In this document: positions 14,764 to 23,876 of the stretch, piece by piece
How positions within the stretch are numbered: position 1 is the first letter of the stretch
Layout: each line of letters starts with the position of its first letter
Assembly (NCBI GenBank): GCA_027484725.1
Contig: JAIXSK010000016.1
Location: 310,001-374,000, forward strand
Length of the DNA: 64,000 bases
Origin: Flavobacterium sp.
GTDB taxonomy: Bacteria > Bacteroidota > Bacteroidia > Flavobacteriales > Flavobacteriaceae
Direction of reading: 5' to 3'
Program-made: the position numbers and the translations under genes
The notes under the pieces: generated by a model
Told to the model about the DNA's origin: nothing
Database searches by the model: none
What the model saw: the letters and a program-made list of their open reading frames with translations, nothing else

Positions 14764-15798
14764 TTAGGGAACCATTATTTTTTGAACAAAACGCGCTCCA
14801 GAGGCTTGACTCATCTCAAACATATAAACACCGGTTGTAAGGGCATTGATGTTGATTGGGTTGGTTCCGGTGCTGAGTGAGACATTTTTTTGGGCAACTA
14901 CTTGACCGTTCATGCCGATGATGCGGATGTTGGCTTGAGGCACATCGGTTTGAGCGTCTACCGTGATTTTTCCGGAAGCAGCATCAAGCGCATTTACATA
15001 AAAAGCCGCTGAGTTGAATTGCTGAGTACCCAAGGTAAAAGTGAGTTCTTCCCAAGTTTTGGCTACGCTGACCAAACCTGCTTTTCCGGTGGGCATACCG
15101 TTGGTCCAGTTCATCCTGAAGACCAAACGATCAATGTTGCCTGATTGATCAGCTCCGGTGTTGGTAATGGCGCTGGTGGTGATCGGCACTCCGCTCAGGT
15201 AAACCGGGTCTACATATAGACTCACCACATCATCATTAGCGCCCGGTAATTGGCTGTATTTGATGACTACTAAATGATCTTGGTTGTATCCGTAACTCAA
15301 AGCAGTAGTGCCCAAAGGATTTCCATTGGCGCCTTTGCTGATGGCTAAGTTGTAGCTCAGCCCTGCGTTGATGGCGTATAATCTGAAAGTGGTGTTGAGG
15401 TTTCCGCCGCTCATGACTCTGAAAAAGTCACTGTTGTTATTGGCTTGGGCGGTGCTTAGGTTGAGTACAAAAGCCACGTAAACATCGCCCTCAGTGACTG
15501 CTGTAAATGGGGTGCCCACACCGTCTGAGTCTGGGCTAATAGCTACTGAATTGGTACTGGCTCCGTAATCAGGATAACTCACAGCTGAACTCAAAACATC
15601 GGCATTATTCGGAATCGCGCCAATAGCGGCTCCGAGACCACCGGCTAGAGAAGAATTGTGTGTCCAGGTTCCTTGACCGTGTAAATCTGCACCGGTGGTG
15701 TACATGAGAAAATCATCTTGAAAAAGATTTTGTGCAAAGCCAGAAATCCCGGTAAAGAGTATGGTTAGATAAAATAATTTGGTTTTCATGGTATTCAA
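14764..15798 (-). CDS. T9SS cargo protein, tandem paralogue 2
   Basis: A 344-residue secreted protein. It has a signal peptide (about 1-22, ending GFAQ), a body of about 240 residues starting LFQDDFLMYTTGADLHGQG, and a C-terminal T9SS type A sorting tail (about 272-344, with IRIIGMNGQVVAQK, LTTGVYMFEM and FVQKIMVP). It should pass the outer membrane by the type IX system and be attached or released outside. The body looks like a lectin/concanavalin-type beta-sandwich, but this is an inference. The gene follows its paralogue by 6 bp; the two share the same opening motif and layout, so they arose by tandem duplication and form an operon ended by a terminator. Confidence 0.85.
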   Translation of the reverse strand: MNTMKTKLFYLTILFTGISGFAQNLFQDDFLMYTTGADLHGQGTWTHNSSLAGGLGAAIGAIPNNADVLSSAVSYPDYGASTNSVAISPDSDGVGTPFTAVTEGDVYVAFVLNLSTAQANNNSDFFRVMSGGNLNTTFRLYAINAGLSYNLAISKGANGNPLGTTALSYGYNQDHLVVIKYSQLPGANDDVVSLYVDPVYLSGVPITTSAITNTGADQSGNIDRLVFRMNWTNGMPTGKAGLVSVAKTWEELTFTLGTQQFNSAAFYVNALDAASGKITVDAQTDVPQANIRIIGMNGQVVAQKNVSLSTGTNPININALTTGVYMFEMSQASGARFVQKIMVP

Positions 15799-15804
15799 TT
15801 TAGT

Positions 15805-16863
15805 TTAATTATGGAACATGATTTTTTGACGATATTCGAATCCGTTTTCATCTTTTAAAGTAAGTACGTACAATCCGGAACTTAATTTAGATTTGAGTTG
15901 TACGGATGTATTTCCGGAAGCAATATTTATGCGCTGTTTTTCAACCATGTTTCCTTGGGCAGCATACAAAGTCAGCTGAACGTTTTGGAGGTTGTTTTTA
16001 GATTGAATTTCTAAATGATTGTTGGTGTTGTTTGTTGATGCAAACAATGCATTGGCCTCAAAAGAGTTTGTTGCAAGCGGCAAGAAACCCAGACCTTGCC
16101 AGTTGGTTGCGGCACTGACCAATCCGGCAAAACCCGTTGGCATTGAATCAGGAACGTTAAAGTTGAGTCGAAACGCTACACGATCAATATTACCACTTTG
16201 GTCAAATCCGGTAGCTGTAAAAACGTTTGGATTCAGTGGTTCACCCGCAGCAAAATCAGGGTTGACAAACAAACGGACAACATCGTCGTCAAAACCGTCC
16301 AAATGGCTGTACTTGATGATGACCAAAACATTTTCACCATAATTGTACAAATCGTCTGTATACACTGTAGCATTGGCCGAAGCTCCTTTTCGGATGCCTA
16401 TGTTATAGCCAAATCCGGCATCTTTAACAATAAGTCTGAAACAAACTTGGGTAGCATCGCCATTGATGACCCGCATGAAGTCAACAGGCGAGGCTGATGC
16501 CAATGGAGCAGTGTTTAAATTCAGAACCATTCCTAAATAAAAATCACCACTGGTTACAGCCGGATTAACAATGTGCGCAACGCCATCTCTGTAGGGCCCA
16601 ATTTCAATGGCTTTGCTGGAGCTACCAAAATTTAAATATGAAATGGCCTGGTCTAAAACTTTGGAACCAGAACAAGTTGAACTTGAGGAAAGCGGCAGAC
16701 AAGCGCCAATACCTACATTCGGAGCAATCGGACTGTTAGACCACAAACCTTGTCCGCTTAATTCAGTATTGGTGGTATAAGATGAAAAATCATCTTGAAA
16801 AATCAATTGTGCTTGTACAGCAAAAGAGAAGCATAGCGCAAACAGTAAAGTAATTTTTTTCAT
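15805..16863 (-). CDS. T9SS cargo protein, tandem paralogue 1
   Basis: A 352-residue secreted protein, upstream partner of the previous gene. The signal peptide is MKKITLLFALCFSFAVQAQ, so the start at 16863 is chosen over 16881. The mature part opens with LIFQDDFSSYTTNTELSGQG, matching its neighbour, then continues with Gly/Asn-rich beta-strands and DGFDDDVVRLFVNPDF (in the neighbour GANDDVVSLYVDPVY). It ends in a T9SS sorting tail with LYAAQGNMVEKQR and LSSGLYVLTL. Six Cys are clustered in the signal peptide and N-terminal third, unlike its paralogue. The binding target is unknown. Confidence 0.85.
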   Translation of the reverse strand: MKKITLLFALCFSFAVQAQLIFQDDFSSYTTNTELSGQGLWSNSPIAPNVGIGACLPLSSSSTCSGSKVLDQAISYLNFGSSSKAIEIGPYRDGVAHIVNPAVTSGDFYLGMVLNLNTAPLASASPVDFMRVINGDATQVCFRLIVKDAGFGYNIGIRKGASANATVYTDDLYNYGENVLVIIKYSHLDGFDDDVVRLFVNPDFAAGEPLNPNVFTATGFDQSGNIDRVAFRLNFNVPDSMPTGFAGLVSAATNWQGLGFLPLATNSFEANALFASTNNTNNHLEIQSKNNLQNVQLTLYAAQGNMVEKQRINIASGNTSVQLKSKLSSGLYVLTLKDENGFEYRQKIMFHN

Positions 16864-17031
16864 AAGCAGTTTTTTGTACACTCAGAAGCGAGCGCAAATT
16901 TCATTAAAATATCGATTTTTTTTAATTGTTTACGCCAGAACGCAGTAGAAACAAAAAATCAATTTAGTTGAACAAATCTAAATAAAGTTACACAAATTAG
17001 TGTGTTAAAAGTTATTTTTGTCCATCAAAAA

Positions 17032-18441
17032 ATGATTGTGAACATACATCAATATACCCGAGAATTTTCAGACAACATTAAATTGGCCTATCCGGTGGTG
17101 CTGGGTATGTTGGGGCATACGCTCATTGGTATTGTTGACAATATTATGGTGGGCAATTTAGGACCGACCGAGTTGGCAGCGGTATCTTTGGGCAACAGTT
17201 TTATTTTTATTGGGATGTCACTGGGCATTGGTTTCTCAACCGCTTTGACACCTCTGATTGCCGAAGCTGACGCCGAAAACAATACCGACAAAATTAGAGC
17301 TACATTTCACCACGGATTGATTTTGTGTACGTTGCTGGGCCTTTTGTTGTTTGGCATGATTGAACTCGCCAAACCGCTCATGCTTTTGATGCATCAACCT
17401 GAAGCGGTGGTTACATTGGCCTCGCCGTATATTGATTGGGTGGCTTTTTCACTGATTCCGGTGATCATGTATCAGGGTTACAAGCAATTTGCCGACGGAC
17501 TTTCGCTGACTAAATACTCAATGTACGCCATTATTTTGACCAATGTGGTGCATGTGTTTTTTAACTATGCGCTCATTTATGGTTTTTGGATTTTTCCGAA
17601 AATGGGTGTGGTAGGCGCTGCGCTCGGAACAGTGATTTCACGGGTGATGATGGTGGTTTTTATGCATGTGTTGTTGCAATACAATCGCGAACTCAAAACT
17701 TATTTTTCAGCGTTTAGTTGGCGCAATATGCAGCAATCTGTACTGCGTAAAATTATCGCTTTGGGCTTGCCATCGGCTTTTCAGATGTTGTTTGAAGTGA
17801 CTTTGTTTACGGCAGCCATTTGGCTTTCGGGCTCGATTGGCAAAACCAGTCAGGCGGCCAACCAAATTGCGCTGACCTTGGCCACGACCACTTTTATGTT
17901 TGCGATGGGGCTCAACGTGACAGCCATGATTCGCGTGGGCAATCAGAAAGGTTTGGGCGATTACAAAAACCTGATTGTGGTGGCGCGTTCGATTTTTTTG
18001 TTGACCATCATCCTCGAAACTATTTTTGCTGCTTTGTTCTTGCTTTTACACAACTTTTTGCCGCATTTATTTTTGAATATGGAACAAACCAGTCAAGCGC
18101 TTGACAATGCCGAAGTAATTGCAATTGCGGCAAAGTTGCTCATAGTGGCAGCTTTTTTTCAGATTTCAGACGGCATGCAAGTGGTGGTTTTGGGTGCGCT
18201 GCGCGGGTTACAAGACGTGAAGGTTCCGATGTATATTACCTTTGTGGCTTATTGGGTGGTGGGCTTTCCGATTTCAATTTACTTGGGGATATATACTCAG
18301 CTCAAAGCCACCGGAATTTGGATTGGACTTTTGGCCGGACTCACGGTAGCTGCTTTATTTTTGTATCTTCGTTTTCATAAACTTACCTTAGCATTGGCTC
18401 GCCAATCATCGTCAAATGATTTTAATGAGCGCAAATTGTAA
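17032..18441 (+). CDS. MATE family efflux transporter
   Basis: A 469-residue, 12-segment membrane protein of the MATE family (NorM/DinF type), which exports cationic compounds using Na+ or H+. The family pattern is clear: AYPVVLGMLGHTLIGIVDNIMVGNLGPTELAA in the first two helices, and the same theme repeated in the second half (ALGLPSAFQMLFEVTLFTAAIWLSG). The start at 17032 is preferred over an upstream TTG codon because a perfect -7 box TATTTTTG lies at 17013-17020, only 11 bp ahead, so the mRNA would have an extremely short leader. The gene stands alone between a divergent T9SS operon and the SPFH gene. Confidence 0.93.
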   Translation: MIVNIHQYTREFSDNIKLAYPVVLGMLGHTLIGIVDNIMVGNLGPTELAAVSLGNSFIFIGMSLGIGFSTALTPLIAEADAENNTDKIRATFHHGLILCTLLGLLLFGMIELAKPLMLLMHQPEAVVTLASPYIDWVAFSLIPVIMYQGYKQFADGLSLTKYSMYAIILTNVVHVFFNYALIYGFWIFPKMGVVGAALGTVISRVMMVVFMHVLLQYNRELKTYFSAFSWRNMQQSVLRKIIALGLPSAFQMLFEVTLFTAAIWLSGSIGKTSQAANQIALTLATTTFMFAMGLNVTAMIRVGNQKGLGDYKNLIVVARSIFLLTIILETIFAALFLLLHNFLPHLFLNMEQTSQALDNAEVIAIAAKLLIVAAFFQISDGMQVVVLGALRGLQDVKVPMYITFVAYWVVGFPISIYLGIYTQLKATGIWIGLLAGLTVAALFLYLRFHKLTLALARQSSSNDFNERKL

Positions 18442-18488
18442 CTTAGCTAATACTTAGTCGTACAAGTCAGGTATTTAAAAAATCTAAA

Positions 18489-19394
18489 ATGATGATACTA
18501 CTTATTTTTGGGGTTATTTTACTGATTGTCGGTTTTAATATTAAGTCTACAGACAATCCGCTTTCAAAATTTTCACCTGCCGTTCGAATCCTTGGTTTTG
18601 TTCTAATTTTAGTGGGCGTTGCCTCATCAATGTTCAAGCAAATTGATGCCGGAAAAGTGGGCGTAATGTCGCTTTACGGAAAAGTGCAGCCGGACATCCT
18701 TGAAAGTGGTTTGCACGTAATCAATCCGCTTTTAGATGTTACCGATTTTGATATTCAAACACAAAACTATACCATGTCGGCCATTCATTCAGAAGGTGCA
18801 CAACAAGGCGACGATGCAATTCGCGTTTTGTCAAATGACGGTTTAGAAGTGATTATTGATTTAACGGTACTGTACCGAATAGTGCCTGAATCAGCGCCGA
18901 AAATTTTCAAGCAAATCGGCGAGAATTACACCGATAAAATTGTGCGACCGGTAACTAGAACTCGAATTCGTGACAACGCAGTTTATTATGATGCCGTGGC
19001 GCTTTATTCAACCAAAAGAAACGAGTTTCAGCAGCGAATTTTTAAAAGTATCGAAGACGATTTTAAAAAGCGCGGTTTGATTTTAGAGCAATTGCTCATT
19101 CGAAACATCAATCTTCCGGAATCAGTTAAAACCACCATTGAAAGCAAAATCAACGCTGAGCAAGAAGCACAAAAAATGCAGTTTGTGCTTCAGAAAGAAA
19201 AGCAAGAAGCCGAACGGAAAAGAGTTGAAGCCCAAGGAATTGCTGATTACCAACGAATCATATCAACCGGATTGTCTGACAAACAACTTCAGTATGAGCA
19301 AATCAAAGCGCAAAAAGAATTGGCCGCTTCACCCAACAGCAAAATTATTTTTATGAACGGAAAAAGCGCTCCGGTCATTTTATCAGATAAGTAA
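18489..19394 (+). CDS. Prohibitin-type SPFH/band-7 membrane protein
   Basis: A 301-residue protein with two N-terminal hydrophobic segments (about 2-20 and 30-47), then an SPFH domain (about 50-215, with GVMSLYGKVQPDILESGLHVINP and VIIDLTVLYRIVPE) and a long charged helix (about 215-265) that should form a coiled coil. Prohibitin-like proteins assemble into large rings on the inner membrane and organise proteases such as FtsH; no such partner is encoded nearby. The gene lies 47 bp after the MATE gene. The 46-bp gap to the next gene contains a small hairpin (TTCGGTT/AACCGAA, 19406-19424) without a T-run. Confidence 0.9.
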   Translation: MMILLIFGVILLIVGFNIKSTDNPLSKFSPAVRILGFVLILVGVASSMFKQIDAGKVGVMSLYGKVQPDILESGLHVINPLLDVTDFDIQTQNYTMSAIHSEGAQQGDDAIRVLSNDGLEVIIDLTVLYRIVPESAPKIFKQIGENYTDKIVRPVTRTRIRDNAVYYDAVALYSTKRNEFQQRIFKSIEDDFKKRGLILEQLLIRNINLPESVKTTIESKINAEQEAQKMQFVLQKEKQEAERKRVEAQGIADYQRIISTGLSDKQLQYEQIKAQKELAASPNSKIIFMNGKSAPVILSDK

Positions 19395-19440
19395 CCAATA
19401 TTAAATTCGGTTTTGTGAACCGAAAAACCAACAGCAAAAT

Positions 19441-19668
19441 ATGGAATTACCAAAATTTTTACTCGGCGACAATACTGATTTTCCGGATGATATTTTTATC
19501 ATTCATTTGGATTATCCTCGTTTTATCATCAATTTAAAAGACGATGAAGTAGAGTTTTTAGAAGAAGCCGAAGATTTAGACGAGGCCGAACTCAACGCCG
19601 AAATGGAAAGCCTTATAGAACAAGCCAATGATTTTTATGATCGCGAAGTGGCGCGGTATGAGGATTAA
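19441..19668 (+). CDS. Small acidic protein of unknown function
   Basis: A 75-residue protein, very rich in Asp and Glu from about residue 35 on (DDEVEFLEEAEDLDEAELNAEMESLIEQANDF split over two predicted helices). The N-terminal half has two hydrophobic strands (IFIIHLDYPRFIINL). I do not recognise a family. It lies 46 bp after the SPFH gene on the same strand, so it may be co-transcribed and act with it. The codon pattern and tight spacing make it a real gene. Confidence 0.7.
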   Translation: MELPKFLLGDNTDFPDDIFIIHLDYPRFIINLKDDEVEFLEEAEDLDEAELNAEMESLIEQANDFYDREVARYED

Positions 19669-19769
19669 TTTAGTTTTCTAAACATTAATTTATCATCAAA
19701 TCTTACAAATACATTTATATTTGTTTCAGCTTGATTATCATAAAAATACCAATAAAGAGAACTCAGTTT

Positions 19770-21728
19770 ATGAAAAAAACGACTCTATTCGCTTTAATGA
19801 CTTTGTTTATAACCACATTTTTAAAAGCTCAAACCGCTGTTGACGATTTTGTTTTGGTTTGTCAGTTTGGTGGTGCATCTGCTGCATATCCGTTGGTTAA
19901 TGATCAAGTATTGACAGGAAACATTGATTATACTTCCTTAGACTTAGATCAAACGCTACCGGGTGTTCAATCTAGTGTTTTCATCAACGGTAGCACTTTT
20001 ACAGCAGATCCTTCGGGTGTGGTTACTTGGGACGTTATGGCAATCGGCTCCTTAATCATTAATTATAGTTTTTCTGACGATTCTGGAAATCCTTCTAATG
20101 TTGCAAGCTTACGAATTTACTTTGATCCGACCATATTGGTAGCTGCCGACGATTTTGGCGATGTCAGCAGTGGCACTCAAACTATCCAAAGTGTTTTGAC
20201 CAATGACATTGTTTCTGATGGTCAAACCGCATATGATTTTGGAGCAGTATTAGCTTTTGAAAATAATTACCCCGGATTTTCATTGAGTCCTGACGGATAC
20301 ATTACTATTGACCCGAGTGTTCCCGCAGGAAGCTATACATTGATTTATAGGGCTTTTTCTCCATATTGTCCATCAGATTCATGGTTCAATTTAATTACAC
20401 TCAATGTGGTAATTCCATGTTGGAAGTCAGTAGCAGTTGGTGATTTTCACACATCAGCAATCAAAAGTGATGGGACGTTGTGGTCATGGGGTTATAATGG
20501 ATTGGGGGAGTTAGGCATCGGAAATACCATTCAAAAAAATTTTCCTTTTCAAGTCGGAACAGATTCCGATTGGGCTTTTATCGCTGTAGGAGATCATCAT
20601 TCTCTTGCTATTAAAAACAATGGAACGCTCTGGGCATGGGGCTGGAATCAATATGGACAATTGGGTGATGGAACTACTAACGATAGACTCAGTCCTGTTC
20701 AAATAGGTAATGATACTGATTGGAAGTATGTTTCTGCAAATTATGGCAATTCAGCAGCAATTAAAAATAACAATACACTTTGGTCTTGGGGTGATAACTC
20801 AGATGGAAGTATCGGCAATGGCAATAATGTAAATCAACTGACACCGCTGCAAATAACAGTGAGTTCAGATTGGAGTTCAGTTTCAGTGGGCGATGCACAT
20901 ACCGTAGCTATCAACAATTCGGGTGAACTTTGGGCATGGGGTTTCAATAATTCTGGGCAATTGGGTAATGGTTCAAACATCAATACTAATATTCCAATTC
21001 AATCTGCAACTTCAGTAAGTAACCAATGGAAGACTATTGCAGCGAGCAGAGCTTATACACTAGCAATTAAAAATGATGGAACGCTTTGGGCTTGGGGTGA
21101 TAATACCTATCAACAACTTGCAGATGGTACCACAGTTAACAGAAATACACCTGTTCAGGTAGGAACCGATAACAATTGGGACAAAATTGCAGCGGGTTAC
21201 TTTCACCGTTTGGCTATTAAAACCGATGGAACTTTATGGGCGTGGGGAAGTAACACAAGCGGTGAATTAGGCATTGGTACAACAACTCCTTCAATAATAC
21301 CGGTCCAAATCGGAACCGATAGTAATTGGACGATGGTTTCTGCTAAAAGCGGAAATTCATCCGCCCTTAAATCTGATGGTAGTCTCTGGTTATGGGGTTC
21401 TAATGACTTTAGTCAATTAGGTGATGGAACCAATAACAACAGCTCTGTACCTACTTTAATAAATTGTAATACGTTACAAACTTATACTACTTCAGTTCTT
21501 GCCAATACTGAGGTATATCCGAATCCTTTTGATGATTTGATTTTTATTGAGTCGCATCAGAACATAAATAGGGTAGAAGTTTTAGATATGAATGGGCGAA
21601 TAATGATGACCTCACATCAAGACAATCATTCAATACAATTGGATTTAAAGTCTTTATCTACCGGAATCTATTTAATGAGAATCACCAGTAATAACCAAAG
21701 CGAGATTCATAAACTAGTCAAAAAATAA
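19770..21728 (+). CDS. Secreted RCC1-repeat protein with T9SS tail
   Basis: A 652-residue secreted protein. The signal peptide starts MKKTTLFALMTLF, so 19770 is chosen over 19731; a perfect -7 box TATATTTG lies at 19716-19723. Residues about 20-215 are two Ig-like beta domains. Then seven RCC1 repeats follow (about 220-575), each with the pattern AIKxDGTLWxWGxNxxGQLG, enough for a complete seven-bladed propeller. The last 75 residues are a T9SS sorting domain (VYPNPFDDLIFIES, LDMNGRIM, LSTGIYLMRI). RCC1 propellers usually bind proteins or chromatin in eukaryotes; here a surface binding role is likely. The gene is more AT-rich than its neighbours. Confidence 0.9.
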   Translation: MKKTTLFALMTLFITTFLKAQTAVDDFVLVCQFGGASAAYPLVNDQVLTGNIDYTSLDLDQTLPGVQSSVFINGSTFTADPSGVVTWDVMAIGSLIINYSFSDDSGNPSNVASLRIYFDPTILVAADDFGDVSSGTQTIQSVLTNDIVSDGQTAYDFGAVLAFENNYPGFSLSPDGYITIDPSVPAGSYTLIYRAFSPYCPSDSWFNLITLNVVIPCWKSVAVGDFHTSAIKSDGTLWSWGYNGLGELGIGNTIQKNFPFQVGTDSDWAFIAVGDHHSLAIKNNGTLWAWGWNQYGQLGDGTTNDRLSPVQIGNDTDWKYVSANYGNSAAIKNNNTLWSWGDNSDGSIGNGNNVNQLTPLQITVSSDWSSVSVGDAHTVAINNSGELWAWGFNNSGQLGNGSNINTNIPIQSATSVSNQWKTIAASRAYTLAIKNDGTLWAWGDNTYQQLADGTTVNRNTPVQVGTDNNWDKIAAGYFHRLAIKTDGTLWAWGSNTSGELGIGTTTPSIIPVQIGTDSNWTMVSAKSGNSSALKSDGSLWLWGSNDFSQLGDGTNNNSSVPTLINCNTLQTYTTSVLANTEVYPNPFDDLIFIESHQNINRVEVLDMNGRIMMTSHQDNHSIQLDLKSLSTGIYLMRITSNNQSEIHKLVKK

Positions 21729-21731
21729 GAC

Positions 21732-22817
21732 TTATTTAAAATACGCATCCAACAAACGCTGAGCGGCTACAAACGGCGATAACTTTCCGGTTTGTACCGC
21801 TTCTTTGTTTTGTTCCAGTAGTTTTTTGATTTCAGGGTTTTCAAAAAAGTGATTCTTGAGTTGTTCCTGAATGGTTTCGAGCATCCAATATTGATTTTGT
21901 TTGCTGCGCTTTTCAGCAAAACTTCCGTTGGTTTGGGTATGATGTACAAATTTTTGAATCGTTTCCCAGGTTTCTAAAATTCCTTCACCGGTCAACGCGC
22001 TACAAGTTTGCACGCTGGGTTGCCAGCCAGAGGCTTGCGCCGGAAACAAATGCAAAGCGCGCGCAAATTCGGTTTTGGCCAAACGCGCTTTTTTGACGTT
22101 GTCGCCATCGGCTTTATTGATCACAATCGCATCGGCCATTTCCATGATGCCGCGTTTAATGCCTTGCAATTCATCGCCGGCTCCGGCAATTTTGAGCAAC
22201 AAGAAAAAATCAACCATGCTGTGCACAGCCGTTTCGCTTTGCCCAACGCCCACGGTTTCAATAATAATCGTATCAAATCCGGCGGCTTCACACAAAGTAA
22301 TGGTTTCGCGGGTTTTGCGGGCCACACCGCCCAAAGTATCGCCCGAAGCCGAAGGCCGGATGTAGGCTTTCGGATTTTTGACCAGTGATTCCATCCGCGT
22401 TTTATCGCCTAAAATACTGCCGTGTGAAATAGAACTGCTCGGGTCAACCGCCAATACAGCTACTTTTTTTCCTTGATGGGTCAGGTAATTCCCGAAGGCT
22501 TCAATAAAAGTGCTTTTGCCTACGCCCGGAACACCGGTAATTCCTATCCGAAGTGATTTTTCGGCAAAAGGCAAACAAGCCGAAATGATATGGTTGGCTC
22601 GTTCTAAATGATCGGGTTGGGTACTTTCAACCATCGTAATGGCACGGCTCAACGCGCTGATGTCACCTTTCAAAATGCCTTGAATGAGTTCTTCGGCTGA
22701 GGGTTGTTTTTTTCTAAACGTACGAATATTGTGCACTGCCTGCGGACTGATGATTTCCGGTGGCGAAATGCCGTCTTTTTCGTGTAGTGCCGAAGCTTTG
22801 TGCGGTTGTTTTTCCAA
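21732..22817 (-). CDS. meaB: Methylmalonyl-CoA mutase chaperone GTPase MeaB
   Basis: MeaB is a G3E-type GTPase that protects and loads the adenosylcobalamin enzyme methylmalonyl-CoA mutase. The 361-residue protein has P-loop GVPGVGKS (95-102), the DPSSSISHGSILGDKTRM segment, base-recognition NKADG and the C-terminal dimerisation arm. The N-terminus is about 30 residues longer than in many homologues. Together with cobalamin adenosyltransferase (31390-31959) and a biotin-dependent acyl-CoA carboxylase (51343-54819) it points to a propionyl-CoA to succinyl-CoA pathway; the mutase genes lie outside this window. Its stop is 3 bp from the convergent RCC1 gene. Confidence 0.93.
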   Translation of the reverse strand: MEKQPHKASALHEKDGISPPEIISPQAVHNIRTFRKKQPSAEELIQGILKGDISALSRAITMVESTQPDHLERANHIISACLPFAEKSLRIGITGVPGVGKSTFIEAFGNYLTHQGKKVAVLAVDPSSSISHGSILGDKTRMESLVKNPKAYIRPSASGDTLGGVARKTRETITLCEAAGFDTIIIETVGVGQSETAVHSMVDFFLLLKIAGAGDELQGIKRGIMEMADAIVINKADGDNVKKARLAKTEFARALHLFPAQASGWQPSVQTCSALTGEGILETWETIQKFVHHTQTNGSFAEKRSKQNQYWMLETIQEQLKNHFFENPEIKKLLEQNKEAVQTGKLSPFVAAQRLLDAYFK

Positions 22818-22961
22818 ACGATGCGTCTTTGAGGTAAAAGTAGCAAAAAATCTGGGTCATCTCAAGCAAGTAAATGCCGATTTTTTTAGGATAGCTTTTT
22901 CATTTACCGACTTGTTATTATCTATTTTTGCCGTTCCTTTGCCAAAAAAATTACTACCGGC

Positions 22962-23873
22962 ATGGATAGTATCATCATGTTGTTCTTGTGTTTGGCTTTG
23001 GGCGTTGGTTTGCAATATGTCAAATCGTTTCCTAAAAATCCGCACCTCACGCTCAATCAGTTTGTCATTCACGTTTCATTGCCTGCACTGGCGCTGTTTT
23101 ATATCCCCAAAATCAAACTCAGTTCTGAATTGTTATATCCGCTGGGCATTGCTTGGATAGGCTATTTGTTTTCATTCGTCTTTTTTTACAGCATCGGCAA
23201 AAGAATGGGTTGGTCTAACAAACTCATTGGTTGCTTGACCATTACGGCCGGATTGGGCAACACTTCTTTTGTGGGTTTTCCGGTTATTCAGGCTTTGTAT
23301 GGCGAAGAAGGCCTCAAAACTGCCATCGTGGTTGATCAACCCGGATCATTCGTAGTCATGGCTACTTTGGGGGTCATCACGGCTTCATTGTTTTCAAAAG
23401 GCAAGGCCGAACCCAAAGTAATCGCGCAAAAAATATTGCTTTTTCCACCGTTTGTGGCATTTTTATCGGCTTGTACGCTCAATGCTTTGGGGTACGATTT
23501 TATCTCGGATCTACAATCAGTTTTTCAAAAACTCGGCAACACCGTTACGCCCATTGCGCTTTTATCGGTCGGTTTGCAACTCAAAATTGATCGCAACAGT
23601 CAGCATTGGCAGTTTTTGCGCTTTGGATTGTTTTTTAAACTCATCCTGACACCTTTGATGTTTTTTGTCTTGTATAGAATCATCCTTAAAGCCGACGGTT
23701 TGCCGGTAGATGTTTCTATCATGGAAGCCGCCATGGCACCCATGATTACCGGAACCATCCTTTCATCTTCCTACGGACTCAAACCTAAATTGAGCAATAT
23801 GATGGTAGGCGTGGGCATACCGCTTTCGCTCATGACTTTGCCCATTTGGTATTATATCCTCAATTGGTTTTAA
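22962..23873 (+). CDS. AEC family transporter
   Basis: A 303-residue membrane protein with ten predicted membrane segments in two similar halves, as in the auxin-efflux-carrier (AEC) family of anion and organic-acid transporters. Typical motifs are PALALFYIPKI, GLGNTSFVGFPVIQALYG (with the crossover-helix Gly-Asn-Thr) and the matching C-terminal MEAAMAPMITGTI. The substrate is unknown; malate-type anions are common. A perfect -7 box TATTTTTG at 22923-22930 precedes the start. The MFS gene follows after 3 bp, so the two are co-transcribed. Confidence 0.9.
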   Translation: MDSIIMLFLCLALGVGLQYVKSFPKNPHLTLNQFVIHVSLPALALFYIPKIKLSSELLYPLGIAWIGYLFSFVFFYSIGKRMGWSNKLIGCLTITAGLGNTSFVGFPVIQALYGEEGLKTAIVVDQPGSFVVMATLGVITASLFSKGKAEPKVIAQKILLFPPFVAFLSACTLNALGYDFISDLQSVFQKLGNTVTPIALLSVGLQLKIDRNSQHWQFLRFGLFFKLILTPLMFFVLYRIILKADGLPVDVSIMEAAMAPMITGTILSSSYGLKPKLSNMMVGVGIPLSLMTLPIWYYILNWF

Positions 23874-23876
23874 TCA

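Noticed and set aside
20511-20702. Minus-strand open frame inside the RCC1 gene
   Set aside because: It mirrors the regular RCC1 repeats on the opposite strand.
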